From a virus, in IMG/VR virus record IMGVR_UViG_3300028883_000016, positions 1 to 45,720 of that record: 45,720 nt of DNA, one strand, 5' to 3'. The position numbers and the translations under genes were made by a program. The notes under the pieces were generated by a model that did no database searches, was not told where the DNA came from, and saw only the letters and a program-made list of their open reading frames with translations. This document shows, piece after piece, positions 22,532 through 30,309 of the stretch. Each line of letters opens with the position of its first letter. The stretch's first letter is position 1.

Positions 22532-22802
22532 CATGTGCGTAAACTGCATTAATGCTAAAGATGATTGCTCTTCTCTTGAGTTCAACAGGATGAGAGTAAT
22601 AGGCAGATTCTCTGAGGAAGGCGCTAACTTCTTAGAAGTTGCGTGTACAGAGCGACATACCAAAGGGATTGATGAACTAGAGGCGGAAGTTAAAGAGCTG
22701 CGACAGCTTATTAAGTACTACGAATCCGAGGAGTACAAGGATGACATACAGGATGAGCGCCTAGTCAAGTACCTACAAGAACTTGGTAGTCAACGTGGAT
22801 AA
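22506..22802 (+). CDS. small Cys-containing coiled-coil protein
   Basis: 98 aa. CVNC at residues ~11-14 and two further Cys (CSS; VACTE) may form a metal site; the C-terminal part (GIDELEAEVKELRQLIKYYESEEYKDD) is a coiled coil. GTG 22506 is spaced 6 nt after GGAGG; the ATG two codons later is less well spaced. It overlaps its predecessor by 26 nt and the polymerase start slightly. Confidence 0.6.
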   Translation: MVMHVPKGSMCVNCINAKDDCSSLEFNRMRVIGRFSEEGANFLEVACTERHTKGIDELEAEVKELRQLIKYYESEEYKDDIQDERLVKYLQELGSQRG

Positions 22803-24750
22803 TAAATTCTTTAAATATCTACCACCGTGGCTGAGAGATCCTGATCCAGATCAATGGTTGTTGACAGATAACTATTTGGTGCTGGACTTTGAAGGCACTA
22901 ACTTGGAGAAGGGGTCTGCCTTAGTCGATGATAATAGAATCCTACTTGCTTGCTGGAGATACAAAGGCGTATCTAAGGCTGTGTGGGGGGATGTACATGA
23001 TATGGGTGATCTACTTGCTGACATAGAAGAGGCAGACTTGGTGGTGGCACACAATGCCAAGTTTGAACTGCAGTGGCTGAAGCGGGCGGGTGCTCGGTTG
23101 CAAGACATGCTTACCTACGACACTATGCTTGGCGAGTATGTTCTGTATGGGAACCAGAAGGTGCCTTTAAACTTGGGAGCTATAGCAAGTAGGTATGGGC
23201 TAGGTGGCAAAGAAGCATTCGTTGACAAAATGATGCGGGCCGGTGTATGTCCATCAATGCTGCCAAGATCACTACTACTGGACAGGTGCCGTAAGGACGT
23301 ACTTCAGACAGAGGAGATCTTTCTTCAGCAGAGGCAAGTACTTAAAGACACAGACCGACTGAAGACTGTGTTCACACGTAATATACTTACTGCCCCACTG
23401 GCAGATATAGAGTTCAATGGTATGTGCCTTTCGGCTGATCGTGTGCGGGAGGAGTATAACGACGCTGTAAAACGTACCACTGAGATAGGAAGAAAGCTCG
23501 ACGAGATGGCTGGGGGTATTAACCTCAACTCTCCCGTGCAGTTGGGTGAGTTCGTTTACGGAACTCTTGAGTTTGAAGAGCTTAAGTCAAAGAGAGGTGA
23601 GCCGCTAAGAACGCCAAGCGGTGGACGTAAGACTGATTCTGATACGCTATCAGCTTTAAAAGCGAAGACTAAACAACAGAAAGAGTTTGTATCTCTTTGG
23701 TCGGAGTACAACAAGTTAACATCGGCATTGTCCAAGAACCTAGAATTCTTTAAGGGGGTGGTAGAAGAGAGTGAAGGTGGTATCTTTCACGGGCAGTTTA
23801 ACCAAGCTGTCACTGCGACGCACAGGCTGTCGGCTTCTGGCAGGCCGATTAAGTTTGAGATGTTCAAGAAGAAGAAGTCAGTGCAGTTCCAGAATATGCC
23901 TCGTGCATATAAGCGCTTGTTTAAATCTAGGAATGATGGATGGTTAGTAGGAGAAGCTGACGGTGGGCAGCTGGAGTTCAGGGTTGCTGGATTCTTAGGA
24001 GCTGATAAGGCAGCTGTTGACGCAATCGCTGATAAGTTCGATGTGCACACGTTCACATCAGAAACTTTGACTGCCAATGGCGAGCCTACTGGAAGGCAGG
24101 ACGCCAAGGCACACACGTTTAAGCCCCTGTATGGTGGACAGTCTGGGACTAAAGCACAACAGGCGTACTATCAAGCGTTCAAGGCCCGTTATCCGGGCAT
24201 TACTTCATGGCAGGAGAATAACAAGCGAGAGGTACTACGTACTAAACAGCTGCGCATACCTTCAGGTCTGATCTTCTATTGGCCAGACACTAAGCTGCGC
24301 GATGATTACATAACAAACTCAACTTCTATTTGTAACTATCCAGTGCAGTCGTTTGCCACGGCAGACATCATACCAATAGCCATAGCATCACTGTGGCATA
24401 TTATGAAGCGCGCTGATATGCAGTCATTCATTGTAAATACTGTACACGACTCAACGATCATGGAGCTACACCCTGACGAGGTGGAGCCTATTGGAGAGAT
24501 CAGTGGTTTCTCCTTTACTGATTACGTGTACTTCTATTTAGAAGAAGTCTATGACGTTAAGTTCTTCGTTAACCTAGCAGCAGGATACAAAGTTGGAGAA
24601 CACTGGTCTGAAGGCGAAGAAATTGTATTTGAGAAATATCCTAAACACAAACTTGAGGATTTAATCCATGAAGAAAGCACTAGTAAAGTCGAAGTCCCGC
24701 AAGGGCACAGGGGTACTGTTAGACGACGGACAATGGTACAACGGAACTAA
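22795..24750 (+). CDS. family A DNA polymerase with 3'-5' exonuclease domain
   Basis: 651 aa. The 3'-5' exonuclease domain comes first: LDFEGTN (Exo I Asp/Glu, ~31-37) and HNAKFELQWL (Exo II). Polymerase motif A reads EADGGQLEFRVAGF, motif B RQDAKAHTFKPLYGG (Arg, Lys, Phe and Tyr in the positions of E. coli Arg754, Lys758, Phe762 and Tyr766), motif C NTVHDST (Asp for metal; the usual HDE is HDS). Phe in the ribose-selecting position favours dNTPs over dideoxy analogues. I chose GTG 22795; TTG 22783 is possible and no strong ribosome site decides. It is T7-like in scale, with exo but no separate 5' nuclease, which is encoded at 25351. Confidence 0.93.
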   Translation: MDNKFFKYLPPWLRDPDPDQWLLTDNYLVLDFEGTNLEKGSALVDDNRILLACWRYKGVSKAVWGDVHDMGDLLADIEEADLVVAHNAKFELQWLKRAGARLQDMLTYDTMLGEYVLYGNQKVPLNLGAIASRYGLGGKEAFVDKMMRAGVCPSMLPRSLLLDRCRKDVLQTEEIFLQQRQVLKDTDRLKTVFTRNILTAPLADIEFNGMCLSADRVREEYNDAVKRTTEIGRKLDEMAGGINLNSPVQLGEFVYGTLEFEELKSKRGEPLRTPSGGRKTDSDTLSALKAKTKQQKEFVSLWSEYNKLTSALSKNLEFFKGVVEESEGGIFHGQFNQAVTATHRLSASGRPIKFEMFKKKKSVQFQNMPRAYKRLFKSRNDGWLVGEADGGQLEFRVAGFLGADKAAVDAIADKFDVHTFTSETLTANGEPTGRQDAKAHTFKPLYGGQSGTKAQQAYYQAFKARYPGITSWQENNKREVLRTKQLRIPSGLIFYWPDTKLRDDYITNSTSICNYPVQSFATADIIPIAIASLWHIMKRADMQSFIVNTVHDSTIMELHPDEVEPIGEISGFSFTDYVYFYLEEVYDVKFFVNLAAGYKVGEHWSEGEEIVFEKYPKHKLEDLIHEESTSKVEVPQGHRGTVRRRTMVQRN

Positions 24751-25132
24751 AGAACAGCTGGAGAATATCTCGTGGAAAGACGAGGTTGAGTACGATGCTG
24801 ATGACTCACGAACACTTATTAGCATTAAGAAAGTAGAAGGCGACTCTGGCGGCGGTAAGGCACAAAGTAATTCCAAACCAGCCAGCGGTGGTAAAGGCGG
24901 TTACAATGATGAAAAGCGGCAAGCTGTAATTGTATTCCAGTCTGCACGTAATACTGCCACGGATCTAGTAACAGCGGCACTAGCAGCTGGCGCACTTGCG
25001 CTACCAGCCAAGAACGCTGACAAGTTTGACTGTCTACAAGCGCTGGTTGATACACTAACCACTCGTTACTTCAACGAGAATATGGAAGTGTACCGTAACG
25101 GTGAACTACCTGAAGGATTTGGCGATGCCTAA
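24668..25132 (+). CDS. probable replication accessory protein (possibly ssDNA-binding)
   Basis: 154 aa overlapping the polymerase 3' end by 83 nt in another frame; GAGGATTTAATCC precedes the ATG. N-terminal ~55 residues are a small beta domain (GTGVLLDDGQWYNGT) as in OB/SH3-type barrels, then a Gly/Ser/Lys linker, then a helical region (IVFQSARNTATDLV; LALPAKNADKFDCLQALVDTL). A helical FQSAR...ALPA block occurs in phage proteins near polymerase genes, as far as I recall. DNA-binding is a reasonable guess from domain pattern and position, not shown. Confidence 0.6.
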   Translation: MKKALVKSKSRKGTGVLLDDGQWYNGTKEQLENISWKDEVEYDADDSRTLISIKKVEGDSGGGKAQSNSKPASGGKGGYNDEKRQAVIVFQSARNTATDLVTAALAAGALALPAKNADKFDCLQALVDTLTTRYFNENMEVYRNGELPEGFGDA

Positions 25133-25373
25133 TACTAGTATTTGGTCTGATGATATCTATAACATAGTAATTAACGTTGACGAAGAGGCAGAAGCGCCTA
25201 CAAACAAGCACTATGCCGTTATCAACAAGCACACAAGTGTCTATGAGTATGCGGCATTCTCTCTGATCGAGTGTATATCTTTTGCTGAGCAGAGCACAGC
25301 GCTACTAAGTGACAGAAAAGTATTCACACAGGCAGCGAGGGTAATGTCCATTGCAACAAAAGCTACTCATTGA
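25125..25373 (+). CDS. small hypothetical protein
   Basis: 82 aa, acidic in the first half (VINVDEEAEAP), followed by helical Ala/Ser-rich parts. ATG 25125 follows GAAGGATTTGGC and lies in the end of the preceding gene. Its 3' end overlaps the exonuclease start by 23 nt. Function unknown; tight packing suggests co-expression with replication genes. Confidence 0.5.
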   Translation: MPNTSIWSDDIYNIVINVDEEAEAPTNKHYAVINKHTSVYEYAAFSLIECISFAEQSTALLSDRKVFTQAARVMSIATKATH

Positions 25374-26169
25374 TGGCGATGGGCTGGTTTACTGGGCGGC
25401 GTTTGCCGCTCAGTTTACTAGACGGTTCGTCGAGACAGAATACGGCACTGAGTGTTTCGATACTCACGTGGACTTTAAGAATTGGGCTTTTGAAAATGAC
25501 CTTAACTGGCGGGAGGTTGAAGTAGACAAGCAGATTGTAGATAGAGGAGAAGGTGTAGCACTAGGAGCTTTCGATAATATCATGGCGTCCGTCTTTGGAG
25601 AGATGGGAGTTAACGACTATGAGATGTACCTAACAGGAGAGGGTAATTTTAGACTGTTGCTATACCCGCAATATAAGGGGAACCGCTCCAATAGAGAAGA
25701 TCCAATACACAAAGCCGCAGTAATAGAGCATGCTATACAGCGATGGGGGGCTGTTGTAGTAGACGGTATGGAAGCTGATGACATGCTGTGCATTAGAGCC
25801 ACTGCACTTGATTACGAAGGTGTAGAGACTACTGTGGTGTCTGAAGATAAGGACATGGATACGTTTCCCGGAAATAAATATAGCCCCAAACGTGGGTTGT
25901 GGAAGTTCGTAGACCCGTATGACGCATTCTTAAACTTCTATAGTCAAATGCTGACTGGTGATACCTCAGATAACATACCCGGAGTGCGCGGTATAGGCCC
26001 AAGTAAGGCGTTCAATATACTGCGAGAGTGCGACAGAGACACGGACATGTGGGCCACAGTGCTTGAGTACCACGAACAGGCTGGCTATTCAAGAGAGTTC
26101 AGCATTACAATAGGCAAGCTGCTACACATGCTTCGTCATGAAAAAGATTCTTGGGAGCCTCCAACATGA
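25351..26169 (+). CDS. 5'-3' exonuclease (FEN/PIN-type)
   Basis: 272 aa. Acidic metal-binding residues appear in order: LLIDGDGL (residues 5-12), GMEADDMLC (~138-146), VSEDKDMDTF (~164-173), then a helix-hairpin-helix GDTSDNIPGVRGIGPSKAFNIL (~198-219). This is the T5/T7-gp6-like flap nuclease set and would remove primers or degrade host DNA. Start TTG 25351 lies after GAGGGTAATGTCCA; no ATG in frame precedes LLIDGDG. It supplies the 5' nuclease missing from the polymerase. Confidence 0.9.
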   Translation: MQQKLLIDGDGLVYWAAFAAQFTRRFVETEYGTECFDTHVDFKNWAFENDLNWREVEVDKQIVDRGEGVALGAFDNIMASVFGEMGVNDYEMYLTGEGNFRLLLYPQYKGNRSNREDPIHKAAVIEHAIQRWGAVVVDGMEADDMLCIRATALDYEGVETTVVSEDKDMDTFPGNKYSPKRGLWKFVDPYDAFLNFYSQMLTGDTSDNIPGVRGIGPSKAFNILRECDRDTDMWATVLEYHEQAGYSREFSITIGKLLHMLRHEKDSWEPPT

Positions 26170-26345
26170 TAGTAAAATTCAACTGGACTCTTAAGTCCTA
26201 CTATAAAAATATTAAAAACTACCACCTCGCGTGTGTAGGGTTATACGACGATAACGTCCTGACAGTTAAAGAGAAGGCCATGGTGTGGGGAGTCCTACTA
26301 CTGTGGTTGCCAATTGCACTACTTGGTGGGGAGCCCTATGATTGA
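26166..26345 (+). CDS. small membrane protein
   Basis: 59 aa. Basic aromatic N-terminus (FNWTLKSYYKNIKNY) and a C-terminal hydrophobic helix (VWGVLLLWLPIALLGG). ATG 26166 overlaps the exonuclease stop and follows GGGAGCCTCC. It overlaps the next gene by 8 nt. Confidence 0.55.
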   Translation: MIVKFNWTLKSYYKNIKNYHLACVGLYDDNVLTVKEKAMVWGVLLLWLPIALLGGEPYD

Positions 26346-26493
26346 CGCATACATACGTAACTGGAAGCAGTACCTTCGCACGTGGCCTGAAGTTATTAAC
26401 ATGAAAGCCAGTGGCGGCATTAAATTTCTGTTACTAATTATGTTGACTATAGCGTTGTTGTTTGTTGTATTTGGTGTAGGTAAAGATGATTAG
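26338..26493 (+). CDS. tiny membrane protein, 51 aa
   Basis: 51 aa. Residues 1-27 are polar (YIRNWKQYLRTWPEV), residues 29-47 form one strong TM helix (FLLLIMLTIALLFVVFGV), ending in KDD. It follows another one-TM gene with an 8-nt overlap, and shares its stop with the ribosome-site block TAGGTGACTATT of the next gene. Confidence 0.55.
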   Translation: MIDAYIRNWKQYLRTWPEVINMKASGGIKFLLLIMLTIALLFVVFGVGKDD

Positions 26494-26502
26494 GTGACTA
26501 TT

Positions 26503-26733
26503 ATGAATAATAACGTCCTCGACCAGAATGATCACTACTCTCTAATTACACATAGCTCAATTAGGGGCATTACTCTTGAGGTGCTTGGGCCTAACTTGGA
26601 ACGTGAGTTCTCAGTTCCTGTTCAGATCTATGAGAAGGATTTAAAGCGTATGCTCAGTTCGGGCATCGCCTATGTGGACAGCAGGTCAACTATGCTACTG
26701 ACGTACCATGGCTCAGTGGTAGAGAAGTTTTAA
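26503..26733 (+). CDS. small hypothetical protein
   Basis: 76 aa, mixed alpha/beta and slightly acidic, no family recognised. It starts at ATG 26503, 9 nt after the previous stop, behind TAGGTGACTATT; an in-frame GTG three codons earlier exists. No membrane segment. Confidence 0.55.
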   Translation: MNNNVLDQNDHYSLITHSSIRGITLEVLGPNLEREFSVPVQIYEKDLKRMLSSGIAYVDSRSTMLLTYHGSVVEKF

Positions 26734-26735
26734 TT

Positions 26736-26837
26736 ATGAGTCCAGCACTTATGGTACTTCCGCCTGTAAATGGAGGCGAGGCCCTACTGTTCGCTGTAGC
26801 AGGAATACTAATTATATGGGCGATCAAACATGTTTAA
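26736..26837 (+). CDS. tiny membrane protein, 33 aa
   Basis: 33 aa, one TM helix (ALLFAVAGILIIWAI) preceded by a Pro/Gly-rich start. It begins 2 nt after the previous stop and overlaps the next ATG. Too short for homology; support comes from operon packing and hydrophobic profile. Confidence 0.45.
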   Translation: MSPALMVLPPVNGGEALLFAVAGILIIWAIKHV

Positions 26838-27279
26838 AGATTTAGATAAGTATGGTCACTGGGAGGTGTCGAGAGGCTTCGACCCTACAAAATATGAAGG
26901 CTTTGTATATTTAATAATCTGTCCTGATGGTAGGAAGTACATAGGCCGTAAATACTTTACGTCTATGCGACGTGTAAAGGTTAAAGGCAGGAAGAACAGA
27001 AAGATTACCAAGACAGAGTCTGATTGGAAGACGTACACTTCATCTTCCAGCACCATCAATAAGTTAATAGAGGATCATGGTAAGGAGGGATTTACATTTA
27101 GAATCCTATTGCTCTGCGAGAACAGAGCGGATACTAATTACTATGAATCTAAGATTTTAATGGACGCACGCGCACTGGAGAGACCGGATGAATACATTAA
27201 TCGCAGAGTTGAAAGAGTTTTTTGCCCTAAGTCAGGAGGCTTGTGGTCTGCTAGAAGAGCTGGACGCCTACTTAGTTGA
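26830..27279 (+). CDS. GIY-YIG family endonuclease-like protein
   Basis: 149 aa. The GIY-YIG pattern appears as GFVYLI (residues ~24-29) and KYIGRKYF (~37-44), followed by ESDWKTYTSSS and, near residue 105, NYYESKIL with the catalytic-position Glu. This is the short form seen in free-standing phage homing or nicking endonucleases; no separate DNA-binding repeat is visible. Its last 92 nt are shared with the next gene in another frame. Inserted between the exonuclease and nucleotide genes, it could be mobile or serve in DNA processing. Confidence 0.75.
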   Translation: MFKDLDKYGHWEVSRGFDPTKYEGFVYLIICPDGRKYIGRKYFTSMRRVKVKGRKNRKITKTESDWKTYTSSSSTINKLIEDHGKEGFTFRILLLCENRADTNYYESKILMDARALERPDEYINRRVERVFCPKSGGLWSARRAGRLLS

Positions 27280-27583
27280 GACGGAGGCATACCCAGATAC
27301 TCAGGAAGAGGCTGACATCCTTATTAAAGAGGAGGCTGAAGCAATGAACGCGGCTTCAGAGGAGTATAATGAGGCTAGGTTCGCATCTAATATCAAGGGA
27401 GAGCTTTCAGCTATGGTGGAGCTGGTTCTATCAGCTGCACAGTACTCTCTATTCTCTGGAAAGCCTGAGCAATTTGCAAAGGCATACCCTAGAATGGCAA
27501 AACGAGCTGAAGATCTTGGAAAAGACTTACGTGATATGTGCTCGGAGGAACTATTAAATGCAGGAAAAGATACGTTCCATTGA
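27188..27583 (+). CDS. acidic helical protein
   Basis: 131 aa, almost entirely helical and acidic (EEADILIKEEAEAMNAASEEYNEA). No recognised family. It starts 92 nt before the end of the GIY-YIG gene, a long overlap for this genome, suggesting that gene was inserted or extended. A DNA-mimic role is conceivable for so acidic a protein but not supported otherwise. Confidence 0.55.
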   Translation: MNTLIAELKEFFALSQEACGLLEELDAYLVETEAYPDTQEEADILIKEEAEAMNAASEEYNEARFASNIKGELSAMVELVLSAAQYSLFSGKPEQFAKAYPRMAKRAEDLGKDLRDMCSEELLNAGKDTFH

Positions 27584-27752
27584 GGGTGCCAGAGCAGAGC
27601 ATAGTAGGGACGGTATTAAGTGGAAGCAACTAACTATTGTGTCTCAACCGTACTGGAAGGGTACACGTGGGGACGTTTGTGTAGCGGTTGTGTATGACAT
27701 ATCTCCTAAACACCTCATGAGTGTGAGGTTGTGTGATTTAAAATTACTATAG
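27558..27752 (+). CDS. small hypothetical protein ending operon
   Basis: 64 aa, basic, beta-rich (LTIVSQPYWKGTRGDVCVAVVYDI). ATG 27558 overlaps the previous gene by 26 nt. A UUCG hairpin follows 12 nt after the stop, marking the end of this transcription unit. Confidence 0.55.
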   Translation: MQEKIRSIEGARAEHSRDGIKWKQLTIVSQPYWKGTRGDVCVAVVYDISPKHLMSVRLCDLKLL

Positions 27753-27763
27753 GTACTCGTAAC

Positions 27764-27795
27764 GGGGGCTTCGGCCCCTGCTACAATTCTTTACA
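27764..27795 (+). terminator. UUCG-loop hairpin, likely terminator
   Basis: GGGGC-TTCG-GCCCC (27765-27778) with a flanking G-T pair is followed by ACAATTCTTTA, a modest T content. The same stem sequence recurs on the minus strand at 43223-43238. Confidence 0.6.
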
Positions 27796-27819
27796 GTAAT
27801 ATTAACAATTCATTACCGG

Positions 27820-27850
27820 ATGTTACAAAAGTTTTACTAAGCTAATAATA
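27820..27850 (+). promoter_or_regulatory. promoter element upstream of nucleotide operon (TGTTACA-N9-CTAAGCTA type)
   Basis: ATGTTACAAAAGTTTTACTAAGCTA, then ATAATATGG. It keeps TGTYACAA, the central TTT and CTAAGCTA at the spacing of the elements at 18190 and 7574. The preceding hairpin at 27764 and the following gene at 27867 place it at a unit boundary. Confidence 0.78.
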
Positions 27851-27866
27851 TGGAGGACATACAAAA

Positions 27867-28124
27867 ATGTCTAATACATTATTAAACGAGGTTGTATTTA
27901 ATCTACACGCACAGCATCACATTAGTATGGATGTAAGAGAACATATCAAGTTTGTGTGTGAGAATGTTGAAGACGTAGATGAACTCCTCCGTTACGCCAA
28001 GATCCAGATGCTAACTATCTTACAGTCGATAGGTCTTGATGATGCCCAGTACTTAGTTGGGTGGGCAGAGACAGTCAATATTATTAACGATGTGAAATAT
28101 AAAAAAGAACTTGGAGTACTATAA
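27867..28124 (+). CDS. small hypothetical protein, first of nucleotide operon
   Basis: 85 aa, helical and acidic, no recognised family. ATG 27867 follows GGAGGACATACAAAA. It ends in TAATG shared with the next gene. It is the first product of the unit that makes NrdA, NrdB and ThyX. Confidence 0.6.
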   Translation: MSNTLLNEVVFNLHAQHHISMDVREHIKFVCENVEDVDELLRYAKIQMLTILQSIGLDDAQYLVGWAETVNIINDVKYKKELGVL

Positions 28125-28351
28125 TGGCCTATTACCTTAATGACATTACGATAGGGGCTCTGTCCAAGCAGGTCAGAGACAATACATTGTTTTCTAGGGA
28201 TCTAATGATCGACGATGTAAAGGTCGGCGCTATTTACGAGGATGAGTATGGCAACAGTAAGTACCTAAGTATTGATCTACCTAACGGAAACACAATGAAT
28301 GTTACGGTAACACCACGACTTGAAGAGGAGATTGAGATTGGTCAAGGTTGA
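28124..28351 (+). CDS. small hypothetical protein
   Basis: 75 aa, mixed beta/alpha with acidic C-terminus (EEEIEIGQG), coupled to the previous gene by TAATG overlap. Its 3' end contains the ribosome site and start of nrdA. No function recognised. Confidence 0.55.
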   Translation: MAYYLNDITIGALSKQVRDNTLFSRDLMIDDVKVGAIYEDEYGNSKYLSIDLPNGNTMNVTVTPRLEEEIEIGQG

Positions 28352-30128
28352 TTATTCTAGGGACGTCCTACTAAATCCCCACGGCATGTCCCTACTAAAG
28401 AACTTTTATATGCGCCCGTGGGATACGTCACCACAGGATGTGTATGCTCGCGCAGCAACTGCTTTTGCAGATGATGAAGCACACGCCCAGCGTATGTATA
28501 ACTACTTCTCAATGCAATGGTTGGGGGCTTCTAGTCCCATACTATCAAATGCTCCAGATCCGCGCGACAAACGTCTTAAGGGTCTGCCTATTGCATGCTT
28601 CTTAGGAACAGTACCTGACGATATAGAAGGTCAGTACTTGGCTGCTGACGAGCGTAAGCGCTTGTCTGTATTGGGCGGTGGTGTAGCAGAGCATGTACTT
28701 ATTAGGGGAGTGGATGACAAAGCTGCTGGCCCCATCCCTTGGGTGGGCACTGCAAATGGAGATGTTAAGTACTACCACCAAGGCGGTACTAGGCGTGGAA
28801 GTATTGCAGAGTATCTATGGTACACACACCCAGATTCAGTAGAGTTTATTGGCATTCGTAATCCTAATGGCGGAGACTCAACGCGAAAATGCTTAGATAT
28901 CCACACTTCTATAACGTTTGACTACGAACTGTTAGAACTAGCCAAGTCTGGAGGAGATGTAGAGCTGCGCTGCCCGCATAGTGGCGAGCTGTTTGATACT
29001 ATACCAGCTAGGGACATGTGGCAACGTATGGTAAATGAGCGTTACCTGCGTGGTGAGCCATTTATGTGTAACGTTGAGGAGATGAACAACGCCCTGCACC
29101 CAGTTCTAAAGGCGGCTGGTTACAAAGTTCATGGATCTAACCTGTGCACCGAGATTGCACTTGTAACTGCGGATGATATGAGTGCCGTGTGTTGCTTGGC
29201 ATCACCAAACGCCTACTACTTTGAGGAGTGGCGTGATACACCAATGATCCGTGACCTTGTGCGGTATCTTGATAACGTACTAACTTATACGTACAACAAA
29301 CTGCCGGATGCTCTATGGCGCATTAAGCGCGGCATCGAGATGATGCGGGATATTGGTATCGGATTGATGGGGTGGCATAGTCTGCTTCAACGTAAGATGA
29401 TTCCTTTTGAATCTGGGGGCGTCAATTCCGCTGCACAGTGGGCGTTTATAATCCAAGACCATATCTGGAAGGAGGCTGAGGCTGAATCGCTTGCGCTAGG
29501 AGCTGAGCGTGGTGAAGCACCAGCTATGAAGGGTACTGGCAGACGCAACGCACACTTAATTGCTATTGCTCCTACAGCCAACAACTCCATTATTAACAAC
29601 TGCTCTCCTGCAACTGAACCATACTTAACTAACTACTACACACAACGTACCAGAGCAGGTACTGTCGTACATAAGAACCCAGAGCTTGATAAGCTTATCC
29701 TAAACAAGATAGACAAAGGAGAGATTACTGCATCTTACGATGAGGTGTGGGATGCGATCAAAGCAGATAACGGAATCTTGGATAACATAGAGGATGACTG
29801 GTTCTCCGAGCACGAGCTTGCCGTGTTCCGCTGTTTCAAACAGATTGACATGACTCACGTAATTGATCAGGCTAGGATTAGACAGTCACGAATTGATCAG
29901 GCGCAATCAACTAACTTATACTTCGCTGCCGGTGCCCACGTTGCCTATGTAAATGGCATGCACATGCGCGCGTTTGATAGAGATCCACAACTACCCGGTG
30001 TCCCATTGAAGACTCTGTACTATCTACGCACTACAACTCATGCCAAGGCCGACAATGTTGGTAAGGCAGTTGTTCGTGAAGTTATCAAAGACTATGAATC
30101 GCAGGAGTGTACAAGCTGCCATGGTTAG
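28338..30128 (+). CDS. nrdA: ribonucleotide reductase, class Ia alpha subunit
   Basis: 596 aa. Makes deoxyribonucleotides from ribonucleotides. All core residues are visible: first redox Cys in LPIACFLG (~87), NLCTE (~268-272) with the thiyl-radical Cys and its Asn and Glu neighbours, second redox Cys in SAVCCLAS (~285), the radical-transfer Tyr pair in LYYLRT, and C-terminal CTSC for reduction by thioredoxin. It is shorter than E. coli NrdA (761 aa) and lacks the N-terminal ATP-cone, so overall activity control by dATP should be absent. I chose TTG 28338, 8 nt after GAGGAG. Confidence 0.93.
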   Translation: MVKVDYSRDVLLNPHGMSLLKNFYMRPWDTSPQDVYARAATAFADDEAHAQRMYNYFSMQWLGASSPILSNAPDPRDKRLKGLPIACFLGTVPDDIEGQYLAADERKRLSVLGGGVAEHVLIRGVDDKAAGPIPWVGTANGDVKYYHQGGTRRGSIAEYLWYTHPDSVEFIGIRNPNGGDSTRKCLDIHTSITFDYELLELAKSGGDVELRCPHSGELFDTIPARDMWQRMVNERYLRGEPFMCNVEEMNNALHPVLKAAGYKVHGSNLCTEIALVTADDMSAVCCLASPNAYYFEEWRDTPMIRDLVRYLDNVLTYTYNKLPDALWRIKRGIEMMRDIGIGLMGWHSLLQRKMIPFESGGVNSAAQWAFIIQDHIWKEAEAESLALGAERGEAPAMKGTGRRNAHLIAIAPTANNSIINNCSPATEPYLTNYYTQRTRAGTVVHKNPELDKLILNKIDKGEITASYDEVWDAIKADNGILDNIEDDWFSEHELAVFRCFKQIDMTHVIDQARIRQSRIDQAQSTNLYFAAGAHVAYVNGMHMRAFDRDPQLPGVPLKTLYYLRTTTHAKADNVGKAVVREVIKDYESQECTSCHG

Positions 30129-30309
30129 AGAAGATCGTTATATAGTTTTGAAAATAAGCGACATTAATAAAGCTCTTAGCTTCGAGCAAGAGGCAGACTT
30201 CTTCGACCTAGTATTTACAATAGGACAAAGAGAGGCTGTGGTGGTTGAGGAAGATTGGCCTATATATGAGGCCACTTGGAGTCTGATAGAGGCCATGACC
30301 GATGCCTAG
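30121..30309 (+). CDS. small protein between nrdA and nrdB
   Basis: 62 aa, acidic, no recognised family; not a glutaredoxin or thioredoxin (no CxxC). It begins in the end of nrdA and its stop overlaps nrdB by 8 nt. Possibly a small cofactor for the reductase, by position only. Confidence 0.55.
   Translation: MVREDRYIVLKISDINKALSFEQEADFFDLVFTIGQREAVVVEEDWPIYEATWSLIEAMTDA

Noticed and set aside
24077-24271. Small plus-strand ORF inside the polymerase gene
   Set aside because: Fully within polymerase motif B coding sequence, no ribosome site; a shadow frame.
27188-27583. Acidic 131-aa protein as an anti-restriction DNA mimic
   Set aside because: Acidic helical composition alone is not enough; no Ocr-like or Ugi-like pattern could be seen.
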